From Chitinophagaceae bacterium (GTDB taxonomy: Bacteria; Bacteroidota; Bacteroidia; Chitinophagales; Chitinophagaceae): a stretch of DNA of 10,991 nt. Each line of letters opens with the position of its first letter. Position 1 is the stretch's first letter. This document shows positions 1 to 6,902 of this stretch, piece after piece. Below the pieces are notes generated by a model. The model was not told the DNA's origin and made no database searches. It saw only the letters and a program-made list of their open reading frames with translations. The stretch is from positions 1 through 10,991 of the forward strand of contig CANIMM010000078.1 of the NCBI GenBank assembly GCA_947468255.1. Reading direction: 5' to 3'. Position numbers and translations under genes: made by a program.

Positions 1-6
1 AAATTG

Positions 7-38
7 TTTGGCAGTAAGCATAAAAAGGATTAGTTTTG
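7..38 (+). promoter_or_regulatory. Bacteroidota-type promoter of tRNA-fMet
   Basis: TTTG at 7-10 and TAGTTTTG at 31-38 match the Bacteroidota primary sigma factor consensus, -33 TTTG and -7 TAnnTTTG, with a 20-base spacer, which lies in the usual range. The -7 element ends only three bases before the mature tRNA 5' end, so transcription should start at or within a few bases of that end. The match to both boxes is exact, but the start site itself is inferred. Confidence 0.7.
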
Positions 39-41
39 CAC

Positions 42-113
<72 letters not shown>

Positions 114-120
114 CTAACAC

Positions 121-146
121 AGGGCTCAATTTGAGCCCTTTTTATT
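121..146 (+). terminator. Intrinsic terminator of tRNA-fMet
   Basis: AGGGCTC (121-127) pairs with GAGCCCT (133-139) around a short AATTT loop, in which one further A-T pair is possible, and is followed by a T-rich tract (139-146). The hairpin begins seven bases after the tRNA end, so it closes the tRNA transcript and separates it from era. Confidence 0.88.
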
Positions 147-249
147 CTTAGCAGGTTTTTGCTAATGAATTTGATTATCTCCTCCATTGTTTCCATTTGC
201 ATGCGGTAGTCAAAGTCATACCCAGACTTGCTTTTTTACAAAAACATGC

Positions 250-1116
250 ATGAAATCAGGATTTGTTAATATTTTCGGAAAGCCCAATGCAGGTAAAAGT
301 ACCTTGCTAAATGCCTTAATGGGTGAAAAGCTAGCTATTGTATCACATAAAGTACAAACTACCCGCCATCGGATCAAAGCTATTCTTACCGATCCGGGGT
401 ACCAGATCGTTTTTTCAGATACACCTGGAATTATAGAACCCAAATACAAGCTGCACGAAAAAATGATGCAAGCTGTAAAAGGGAGTTTAGAGGATGCCGA
501 TGTGGCGCTTTTAATAACAGATGCTAGAGAAAATCCAGAAGAGAGCCATGCTATTTTCACCTTCCTTCACCTGAAGGCGCCAGCATTGGTGGTTATCAAT
601 AAAATGGATGCCGTAAGCGAGGAGGATATTAAAAAAGCAACTTCCTTTTTTAAAGCACAAAGCTATTGCAAGGATGTAGTGGTAATTTCTGCACTTAAGA
701 AAAAGGGAATCGATCAATTATTACAGGTGATTTTGGATTTACTTCCTGAAGGACCAGCATTTTACGAAGGGGACGACATTAGTGATTTGCCCACCAAATT
801 TTTTGTAAGTGAGTTGATTAGGGAAAAAATATTCTTACTCTACGGTGAAGAGGTTCCTTACCATGCTACCGTTTTGGTGCAGGAGTTTAAAGAAAAAACA
901 ACATTGATAAAAATTGGTGCTGAAATCATCGTACAACGGGATACACAAAAAGGAATTATTTTAGGAGAAGGGGGTAAGATGATCAAACAATTGGGTACCC
1001 TTGCCAGAAAAGACATTGAGGAATTTTTAGGCAGTAAAGTTTTTTTAGAATTATTTGTGAAAGTGAGACCCAAGTGGAGAGACAATGAAATGCAGTTAAA
1101 AGAATACGGGTATTAA
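250..1116 (+). CDS. era: GTPase Era
   Basis: Era is an essential GTPase that binds the 3' end of 16S rRNA and acts in 30S subunit maturation. The 288-residue product has the family's usual length and both domains. The GTPase part shows G1 GKPNAGKS at residues 10-17, the G2 region near TTR 37-39, G3 DTPG 57-60, G4 NKMD 117-120 and G5 SAL 147-149. The C-terminal KH domain carries a GEGGKMIKQLG motif near 239-249 and the typical ending with VRPKWRDNE. The GxxG loop has Glu where many Eras have Lys or Arg. The start is placed at ATG 250, right before the family's N-terminal strand; the frame is open to a TTG at 187, but those extra residues do not look like Era. No Shine-Dalgarno sequence is seen, as is usual in this phylum. 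der follows after 82 bases, and the pair may be co-transcribed. Confidence 0.97.
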   Translation: MKSGFVNIFGKPNAGKSTLLNALMGEKLAIVSHKVQTTRHRIKAILTDPGYQIVFSDTPGIIEPKYKLHEKMMQAVKGSLEDADVALLITDARENPEESHAIFTFLHLKAPALVVINKMDAVSEEDIKKATSFFKAQSYCKDVVVISALKKKGIDQLLQVILDLLPEGPAFYEGDDISDLPTKFFVSELIREKIFLLYGEEVPYHATVLVQEFKEKTTLIKIGAEIIVQRDTQKGIILGEGGKMIKQLGTLARKDIEEFLGSKVFLELFVKVRPKWRDNEMQLKEYGY

Positions 1117-1145
1117 TTACCCAATAGCAACAATAAAAATAGTAA

Positions 1146-1194
1146 AATTGATAATGTAATAAATTATCAATTATTTAATTATCAATTATCAATT
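1146..1194. repeat. AATTATCAATT repeat cluster before der
   Basis: Three direct copies of AATTATCAATT lie at 1162-1172, 1177-1187 and 1184-1194, the last two overlapping. An inverted copy, AATTGATAAT at 1146-1155, forms a perfect 10-bp stem with 1163-1172 around a seven-base loop. The cluster ends five bases before the der start codon, so it forms nearly the whole leader. It could be a hairpin affecting translation, an operator-like array, or simple AT-rich slippage; the sequence alone does not decide. Confidence 0.7.
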
Positions 1195-1198
1195 TAAA

Positions 1199-2506
1199 AT
1201 GAGTTTTACAGTAGCAATAGTAGGAAGGCCCAATGTAGGCAAAAGCACTTTCTTTAATAGGATGTTAGAGCAAAGGAAAGCCATCGTAGATGATGTAAGT
1301 GGAGTTACCCGTGACCGTCAATATGGGGTAGCTGAATGGAATGGTAAATTTTTTAATGTGGTTGACACAGGAGGATTTGTTCCGAAAAGTGAAGATATAT
1401 TCGAAAAGGAAATACGCAAACAGGTATTAATTGCACTAGAAGAAGCGGATGCAATCGTATTCATGGTGGATGTAGCAACTGGTATCACTGATTTGGATGA
1501 ATCCATGACTCAGCTGTTGCGGAAAACTTCTAAACCTGTTTTTTTAGTCGTAAATAAAGTAGATAATCACGATCGATTACTGGAAGCATCTGAATTTTAT
1601 AGCCTTGGTTTCGAAAAAATACATTTTCTTTCTTCAATCAGTGGTACAGGTACGGGGGATCTATTAGATGATATTACCGACTTAATTATTGAGCAATCAG
1701 AGCCGTCAGATGAAGAACAGTTGCCAAAATTTGCTATCATTGGCCAACCCAATGTTGGAAAATCTTCCTTACTCAATGCATTGACAGGGCAGGAGCGTAC
1801 CATTGTAAGTGATATAGCTGGTACCACAAGAGATACCATCCATACCCACTACAATCTTTTTAATAAGGAGTTTATATTAATTGATACGGCAGGAATTAGG
1901 CGTAAAGCAAAGGTAAATGAGGATCTTGAGTTTTACTCGGTAATAAGGGCCATTAAAGCAGTTGATGAAGCAGATGTATGTATGTTGTTGCTAGATGCTG
2001 AAAAAGGAATCGCTGCCCAAGATTTATCAATTTTTGCGATGGCAGTAAAAAAGGGTAAGGGAATTGTAGTGTTAGTGAACAAGTGGGATGTAATGCCGAA
2101 AGAAACCAATACGGCTAGGGATTATGAGATAGAGTTGAAAAAACGCTTTGCCCCTTTTACAGATTTACCAATCATTTTTATTTCAGCGCTTGAAAAAACC
2201 AGGATTTTTAAAGCGATGGAAATCGCTTTAGAAGTGTATGATAATCGCAGACAAAAAATTGCTACCTCTAAGTTAAACGACATTATGTTGAAAGCGGTGG
2301 AAGCCTATCATCCACCAGTGGTAAGGGGAAATCAGGTGAAAATTAAATATGTAACCCAATTACCAGTTGTAGTACCATCATTTGCATTTTTTTGTAATTA
2401 TCCAGATGATGTAAAAACACCGTATAAAAATTATCTTGAAAATCAATTGAGATCAAAATTTAAATTAACCGGAGTTCCTGTCAGGGTGTTTTTCAGGAAA
2501 AAATAG
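1199..2506 (+). CDS. der: GTPase Der (EngA), double GTPase
   Basis: Der is the tandem-GTPase needed for late 50S ribosomal subunit assembly. The 435-residue product has the family's normal length and order. Domain 1 shows GRPNVGKST at 9-17, DTGG at 56-59 and NKVD at 119-122. Domain 2 shows GQPNVGKSS at 182-190, TTRD at 209-212, DTAG at 229-232 and NKWD at 294-297. A C-terminal KH-like domain (from about residue 350) ends with GVPVRVFFRKK, typical of the family. All nucleotide-binding motifs are intact. The ATG at 1199 sits directly before the first beta strand and needs no alternative. It lies 82 bases after era on the same strand, behind an AT-rich repeat cluster that may affect its expression. 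Confidence 0.98.
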   Translation: MSFTVAIVGRPNVGKSTFFNRMLEQRKAIVDDVSGVTRDRQYGVAEWNGKFFNVVDTGGFVPKSEDIFEKEIRKQVLIALEEADAIVFMVDVATGITDLDESMTQLLRKTSKPVFLVVNKVDNHDRLLEASEFYSLGFEKIHFLSSISGTGTGDLLDDITDLIIEQSEPSDEEQLPKFAIIGQPNVGKSSLLNALTGQERTIVSDIAGTTRDTIHTHYNLFNKEFILIDTAGIRRKAKVNEDLEFYSVIRAIKAVDEADVCMLLLDAEKGIAAQDLSIFAMAVKKGKGIVVLVNKWDVMPKETNTARDYEIELKKRFAPFTDLPIIFISALEKTRIFKAMEIALEVYDNRRQKIATSKLNDIMLKAVEAYHPPVVRGNQVKIKYVTQLPVVVPSFAFFCNYPDDVKTPYKNYLENQLRSKFKLTGVPVRVFFRKK

Positions 2507-2560
2507 GAAAAAAATCCATTTAATTCTGATACGAATGAAAGGATAAGTCAAATATAATAC

Positions 2561-2749
2561 ATGAAATTTATTTATATAATTCTAGTGATATCAGTCTTAT
2601 TGGTATCGTGCAATGATTCCCAAATCAATGAAACGGTTGAATCTGATTCTGCTAGAGCTTTTGCAACCGCTGATTCTATAGCAGCAGCTAAGGTATTAGC
2701 AGATACTGCTGTTGTGAGGATGGATACGATTGGGAAAACAGTAAAATGA
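2561..2749 (+). CDS. Small putative lipoprotein
   Basis: This 62-residue product starts with a lysine, then a hydrophobic stretch (residues 3-15) and the lipobox LVSC with Cys17, so it should be cleaved by signal peptidase II and lipidated. The mature part is only 46 residues, begins CNDSQ, is acidic and rich in Ala, Asp, Ser and Thr, and shows no recognisable domain. Such tiny lipoproteins are common in Bacteroidota and are often poorly conserved. It lies 54 bases after der on the same strand, perhaps reading through from it, and converges on the E2 gene. That the gene is real rests on the clean signal peptide and a sensible ATG; its function is unknown. Confidence 0.7.
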   Translation: MKFIYIILVISVLLVSCNDSQINETVESDSARAFATADSIAAAKVLADTAVVRMDTIGKTVK

Positions 2750-2856
2750 TTTTTTCAGTACGAAGCACTATACATATCTCGCTGACAGCTTTTCCATACT
2801 TCTTAATCTATCCATTAGTTCAAAGCGTACTTGTTTGGAAAAATTAAAATAGTAAA

Positions 2857-4257
2857 TTAAAAGCTTCGGTTAATATCAAATTCTTCCAATTCTTTTGATA
2901 CAGCATTTAAAAAGATACTCCCTAATGCACCGTCAATAATGCGATGGTCATAGCTAAGGGAAATATACATCATATGCCGGATGGCAATACTGTCACCCAG
3001 CTGGGTTTCAATTACCATGGGCCTCTTTTTTATTACACCCACTGCCATAATAGCTACCTGTGGTTGGTTAATGATAGGGGTTCCCATAATGCTACCAAAA
3101 GTACCAATGTTGGTTAGGGTAAAAGTACCATCGGTAGTATCATCTGGTCTTAATTTTCCTGTTCTTGCTGCATTTGCCAATCCATTCACCTGTTTGGTTA
3201 AACCAACTAAATTTAATTGATCCGCATTTTTAATAACCGGTACTATTAAATTGCCATTGGGCAATGAAGTAGCCATTCCTATATTCAGGTTTTTCTTAAT
3301 GATAATTTTATCTCCTTCTATTGAACTACTTAATAAAGGATATTTTTTGATTGATTTTACAATTGCTTCAATGAATAAGGGGGTATAGGTGATTTTTTCA
3401 CCTATTTTATTCTCAAAATCTTTTTTATTTTTTTCTCTCCATAAAACCATGTTTGTAACGTCGCATTCTGCAAAGCTGGTTACATGCGCACTAGTATGGG
3501 TGCTATTCACCATATGATTGGCAATTAACTTACGCATACGATCCATTTCAATGATTTCAACATTGGCGATAGGATCATTGGAACTGACAACTTGGTAATT
3601 GTTGTCATTGTTGTAGGAAGTATTGGTTTCGGGATTGGTTATAGCAACTGTTTGGTAATTTGTGTTGTTGACCGAGTTGACATTGTTAGTTTTGTTTAAT
3701 ACATAAGCCAAAATATCTTTCTTACTTACTCTTCCATCCTGACCAGTTCCTTCAATTTTTTCCAATTCATCCATTCCTATTCCTTCTTGCTGTGCAATAT
3801 TGATTACAAGGGGGGAATAAAAGCGAATTGAAGAAAAACTGGTATTTGGTTTTGCCATTTCATTATTTGATGTAGGTTGAAAAGGAATTTCCTTTTCATA
3901 TGCCATTTCATTATTTGATGTAGGTTGAAATGGGATTTCCTTTTCAATAGGTAATTCTTCTTGCAAAACTTTATCAATAGGTGTCAAAATATTATATTGG
4001 GAAATACTAGCAGCTTCGCCTACCCGAATTCTAGCAATTACGGCACCAATTGGAACCACCTCATTCTCTTGGAATAATATTTGTTCTATAACACCTTGCA
4101 CTGAAGAAGGTATTTCGCTATCGACTTTGTCAGTTGCTATATCTAAGACAGTTTCATCTTCTTGCACAGCATCACCTGGTTTTTTATGCCACTTCAAAAT
4201 AGTAGCTTCCATGATGCTTTCCCCTAATTTTGGCATTACAAGATCAACTAAAGCCAT
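2857..4257 (-). CDS. 2-oxo acid dehydrogenase E2, dihydrolipoamide acyltransferase
   Basis: E2 forms the core of a 2-oxo acid dehydrogenase complex and moves the acyl group from lipoate to CoA. The 466-residue product has one lipoyl domain (residues 1-80; lipoylated Lys44 in TDKVD), a peripheral subunit-binding domain that docks E1/E3 (about 147-187, with GTGQDGRV) and a C-terminal acyltransferase domain ending in SYDHRIIDG, with catalytic His438 and Asp442. Flexible linkers join them: the first holds a 16-residue tandem duplication (104-135) and the second is rich in Asn and Thr. I chose ATG 4257, directly before the lipoyl domain; the frame is open to a TTG at 4302, but that adds 15 unlikely residues. 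The motifs do not decide between 2-oxoglutarate, branched-chain and pyruvate complexes, so no symbol is given. No E1 or E3 gene is in the window; cinA lies upstream on the same strand, 183 bases away. Confidence 0.94.
   Translation of the reverse strand: MALVDLVMPKLGESIMEATILKWHKKPGDAVQEDETVLDIATDKVDSEIPSSVQGVIEQILFQENEVVPIGAVIARIRVGEAASISQYNILTPIDKVLQEELPIEKEIPFQPTSNNEMAYEKEIPFQPTSNNEMAKPNTSFSSIRFYSPLVINIAQQEGIGMDELEKIEGTGQDGRVSKKDILAYVLNKTNNVNSVNNTNYQTVAITNPETNTSYNNDNNYQVVSSNDPIANVEIIEMDRMRKLIANHMVNSTHTSAHVTSFAECDVTNMVLWREKNKKDFENKIGEKITYTPLFIEAIVKSIKKYPLLSSSIEGDKIIIKKNLNIGMATSLPNGNLIVPVIKNADQLNLVGLTKQVNGLANAARTGKLRPDDTTDGTFTLTNIGTFGSIMGTPIINQPQVAIMAVGVIKKRPMVIETQLGDSIAIRHMMYISLSYDHRIIDGALGSIFLNAVSKELEEFDINRSF
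3853..3948 (-). repeat. 48-base in-frame tandem repeat in E2 linker
   Basis: Two adjacent 48-base units (3853-3900 and 3901-3948) match at 44 positions. They encode the same 15 residues EKEIPFQPTSNNEMA twice, each preceded by one differing residue (Ile, then Tyr). The two mismatches inside the shared 15 codons are silent (ATC/ATT and CCA/CCT). The repeat lengthens the flexible linker between the lipoyl and subunit-binding domains without breaking the frame. Confidence 0.95.
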
Positions 4258-4381
4258 ATTATAATTTGTATTTTGAATATAAAGACCATCACCTTCAGCC
4301 AAAAGTGTAGTTCAAATTGCACTTAATAATAATTAAAGATAATTATTTCCATTTAATACCATTGATAACTTACTTATATAT

Positions 4382-4400
4382 AAAATATACACTATATTTT
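4382..4400. repeat. AT-only inverted repeat between cinA and E2 genes
   Basis: AAAATATA (4382-4389) and TATATTTT (4393-4400) form a perfect 8-bp stem with a three-base CAC loop, about 40 bases past the cinA stop. It might act as a weak transcription end for cinA, but with no G-C pair in the stem it is a poor intrinsic terminator. The rest of the 4258-4440 spacer is AT-rich, holds the E2 leader, and shows no clear promoter match. Confidence 0.35.
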
Positions 4401-4440
4401 AATTTTAAACGATCAGCAAAAACGGATACAATAAATATAT

Positions 4441-5691
4441 TTATATATTTGAAAGAATAAATTTACGTAACAAATTGAGTGCATAAGTTGCCGTTAGTTC
4501 AATATTTCTAGTTCTGTCAAAACGAAAATGAAATTTTTCTGTTCGTATTTTATCTGAAGTACCCACTGCAACCCACACTGTACCAACTGGTTTATCTTCC
4601 ATTCCACCATCTGGACCCATTATTCCTGACACAGCGATGGTATAATCTGTTTTCAGTGATTGTAAAGCACCTTTTGCCATCTGAATAACTACATCTTCGC
4701 TCACTGCACCAGATGATTCAAGCATTTTTTTATCAACTTGTAAAAGCGATTCTTTTGCCATATAAGAATAGCTTACCACACTACCACTGTAGAAAGCAGA
4801 GGCTCCTGCATGTTGCGTTAATAAATGCGCGATATATCCACCTGTACAGCTTTCTGCAGTGGAAATAGTTTTATTATTGGCAACTAGTAAATTAGCCAGG
4901 ACTTGCTGCATAGATTCATCTTCATTGGTAACTAAGTATTCCTTAACTAGCTTTTGAAGTAAATTAAAGTAATGTTGAATTTCATCCTCAATGCTTTGCA
5001 TTGCTGGTCCAGAAGAGGATAGACGCAATCGAACCATTCCGTAATTTGGTAAATAAGCCAGTTTTATGTGGATTGGAAGTGTTTTCTCAAAATCAGCAAT
5101 CATATCAGCAAGCGAACTTTCTCCAACACCAGCCGTCAATAAGGTACGGTGTGCTATATGAGGAAATTGGAACTGTTTATTTAATAGTGGTATTACATCG
5201 TCCAGCATCATGCCCTTCATTTCATTGGGCACTCCTGGCATACTTACAAATATTTTTCCATCTTTTTCGAACCACATTCCCGGAGCAGTGCCCCTTTTAT
5301 TTAAAATAACCTTACAAGTATCAGGTACTTCAGCTTGTTTTAAATTCCTTTCTATTATTGGTCGGTTGAGTATATTTTTAAAAATATTAATTACATTTTG
5401 AAGAGCTCCTTCATCTACCACCATTTTACCAGCAAAATATTTGCACAGAAGGGGCTTAGTGATGTCATCGGCTGTAGGACCAAGGCCACCTGTAATAAGA
5501 ATAATATCTGCATTATTGCTTTCCTGATCAAGCGTTTCCCAAATTTCATCCCATACATCCCCAACAGCCACGCGTCGGGCCACCCGTATACCAGATTTGT
5601 TTAATTGCTGTGCCATCCAGGCACTGTTGGTATCAATAACCTGACCGATCAGTAATTCATCACCAATAGTTATAATGCTGGTTTGTATCAT
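4441..5691 (-). CDS. cinA: CinA family protein, pyrophosphatase plus NMN deamidase domains
   Basis: CinA proteins join an N-terminal MoCF-like domain, which in studied members hydrolyses ADP-ribose and related pyrophosphates, to a C-terminal PncC domain that deamidates nicotinamide mononucleotide in NAD recycling. The 416-residue product has the usual full length. The N-terminal domain shows IGDELLIG (about 9-16) and ITGGLGPTADD (about 66-76). The C-terminal domain shows AESCTGG near 279-285, with the catalytic Ser281, then SGIMGPDGG near 355-363 and KPVGTVW. All key motifs are present, so both activities are plausible. The start is set at ATG 5691, before MIQTSIITIGDEL; a TTG at 5718 would add nine unlikely residues. 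An exact -7 box lies just upstream. Despite the name, a role in competence is not implied here. Confidence 0.95.
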   Translation of the reverse strand: MIQTSIITIGDELLIGQVIDTNSAWMAQQLNKSGIRVARRVAVGDVWDEIWETLDQESNNADIILITGGLGPTADDITKPLLCKYFAGKMVVDEGALQNVINIFKNILNRPIIERNLKQAEVPDTCKVILNKRGTAPGMWFEKDGKIFVSMPGVPNEMKGMMLDDVIPLLNKQFQFPHIAHRTLLTAGVGESSLADMIADFEKTLPIHIKLAYLPNYGMVRLRLSSSGPAMQSIEDEIQHYFNLLQKLVKEYLVTNEDESMQQVLANLLVANNKTISTAESCTGGYIAHLLTQHAGASAFYSGSVVSYSYMAKESLLQVDKKMLESSGAVSEDVVIQMAKGALQSLKTDYTIAVSGIMGPDGGMEDKPVGTVWVAVGTSDKIRTEKFHFRFDRTRNIELTATYALNLLRKFILSNI

Positions 5692-5715
5692 GCAAAAAAA
5701 AAGTGATTTAAAATA

Positions 5716-5723
5716 CAAAAATA
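5716..5723 (-). promoter_or_regulatory. Putative -7 element of cinA
   Basis: Read on the minus strand, TATTTTTG (5723 down to 5716) fits the Bacteroidota -7 consensus TAnnTTTG exactly and lies about 25 bases before the cinA ATG. The nearest upstream TTG (5752-5750) leaves a 26-base spacer, longer than usual, so the -33 part is doubtful. In such an AT-rich spacer a chance match is possible. Confidence 0.4.
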
Positions 5724-5892
5724 ATATAAAACTTCCATAGGCTAACCTTCAATAGTTTTGAGTATCAAATCAATAGAAAAAAGAATGAATTGATCTCAGA
5801 GTTATCGAATAGTGTATTGTTGTAAAATGGATAATTTTAAAAAATGTTAAGTAATTTGGGTTTTATAAAGTATTTTTAAAAAAATCATCATT

Positions 5893-6327
5893 ATGAATCA
5901 GCAAAATTTTAAAAATCATTCCAAATTAGTTCCTTTATTTCATGGGGTAACTGGTCTAATGCTGCTTATCGGAGTTTCAGGAGCAATTGTAAATTTCATC
6001 AAGGCTTTAGGAAATGGTAGCGGTCTTTTGGAAGCTGGTTTATTATTATTGGTATTTATTGTTGCCTTTTTCTTTTTTTGGTTTATTCGATCATTTGCGC
6101 TGGGTGCGCAGGATAGAGCCATTCGTGCAGAAGAAAATTTACGCTATTATTCGATTACCGGTAAATTATTTGACAGCAGATTAACCTTGGCTCAGATCAT
6201 TGCCCTTCGTTTTGCACCCGATGAGGAATTTGTTGGACTAGTGGATAGAGCAATCAATGAAAATTTAACTCAAAACAGCATTAAACAGGCTATTCAAAAT
6301 TGGAAAGCAGATCATAATAGAATTTAA
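5893..6327 (+). CDS. DUF6526-like two-helix membrane protein
   Basis: The 144-residue product has a short N-terminal segment, two strong hydrophobic helices (about residues 13-37 and 43-67, the second with a run of Phe) and a soluble C-terminal half. That half includes the stretch QIIALRFAPDEEF and ends IKQAIQNWKADHNRI. From memory this layout fits the DUF6526 family, found in Bacteroidota and some Firmicutes, whose function is unknown; the family name could not be checked here. The soluble tail is rich in charged residues and probably faces the cytoplasm. ATG 5893 begins the protein just before the conserved start, with no Shine-Dalgarno sequence. It diverges from cinA across a 174-base AT-rich spacer without a clear plus-strand promoter, and converges on the thioesterase gene. 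Confidence 0.85.
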   Translation: MNQQNFKNHSKLVPLFHGVTGLMLLIGVSGAIVNFIKALGNGSGLLEAGLLLLVFIVAFFFFWFIRSFALGAQDRAIRAEENLRYYSITGKLFDSRLTLAQIIALRFAPDEEFVGLVDRAINENLTQNSIKQAIQNWKADHNRI

Positions 6328-6422
6328 GGAATCAATTCCAATCTCATTAATTATAGGTTTGAATCTGCCTAGGGGAGTAGGTTTTAAAAAAATATAGCAT
6401 CCTTATTCAATTTCTTTTTTTG

Positions 6423-6830
6423 CTAAAAGTATTTTTCTAACTTCAGTCTAAGTGCCACAGGTATTTGGCAGCGTTTCATATCTTTTGCTTCCATGAAATA
6501 AAGGGTTACAGCCCCTATATTTATCAAATCACCTTGCTCATTGAATATTTCTGAATGAAATATGATTTTATGATGCAATGGTAATTCTTTTAAGGTGGTT
6601 TTTACGGTAATGAGGTCATCATACTTGGCTGGCATCAAGAAACGGCTATGAATATCAACAACCGGCATAATAATACCCATCGCTTCAATGTCTTTATAAG
6701 TAAACCCTATTTCTCTGATAGATTCACCTCTACCTATTTCATAAAATTGGGCATAATGGCCATGGTATACTACCCCCATTTGATCTGTTAGCGCGTAGTG
6801 AATTCTTATTTTCGTTTCAGTAGTATACAA
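6423..6830 (-). CDS. Acyl-CoA thioesterase, 4HBT (hotdog) family
   Basis: Members of this YbgC/FadM-like group hydrolyse acyl-CoA thioesters in the cytoplasm. The 135-residue product has the usual size, and its N-terminal motif TDQMGVVYHGHYAQFYEIGR (residues 15-34) carries the expected catalytic Asp16 and the GVVYHxxY signature. The rest fits a single hotdog fold, ending with RLKLEKYF. The start appears to be TTG at 6830: translation from it gives MYTTETKIRIHYALTD, which matches the typical family N-terminus, and no in-frame ATG lies between it and the motif or upstream before a stop. It lies 72 bases downstream of the DoxX gene on the same strand and may be co-transcribed with it. The substrate cannot be told from sequence. 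Confidence 0.9.
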   Translation of the reverse strand: MYTTETKIRIHYALTDQMGVVYHGHYAQFYEIGRGESIREIGFTYKDIEAMGIIMPVVDIHSRFLMPAKYDDLITVKTTLKELPLHHKIIFHSEIFNEQGDLINIGAVTLYFMEAKDMKRCQIPVALRLKLEKYF

Positions 6831-6902
6831 ATTAATATATTTTAATATAAGTAACTCCGTTCGGGATGCTAAAAAAAGTATTGTAGTTAAATCAAAAATG
6901 AA

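Noticed and set aside
148..165. TTAGCA/TGCTAA small hairpin after the tRNA terminator
   Set aside because: Six pairs with no T-run or conserved context; probably chance in AT-rich DNA.
187..249. TTG-started N-terminal extension of era
   Set aside because: The 21 extra residues do not resemble Era, and an ATG lies exactly at the family's usual start.
216..1839. Several minus-strand open frames inside era and der
   Set aside because: They lie wholly antisense to strongly conserved GTPase genes and have no recognisable domains.
4258..4302. TTG-started extension of the E2 gene
   Set aside because: ATG 4257 directly precedes the lipoyl domain; the extra 15 residues match no known domain.
4998..5604. 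Plus-strand open frames inside cinA
   Set aside because: They are antisense to a complete, motif-rich gene and lack sensible protein features.
5692..5718. TTG-started extension of cinA
   Set aside because: It would overlap the likely -7 element, and ATG 5691 fits the family start.
6328..6422. CCTA/TAGG hairpin with T-run between the DUF6526-like gene and the thioesterase gene
   Set aside because: The stem has only four pairs and a short T-run; too weak to call a terminator.
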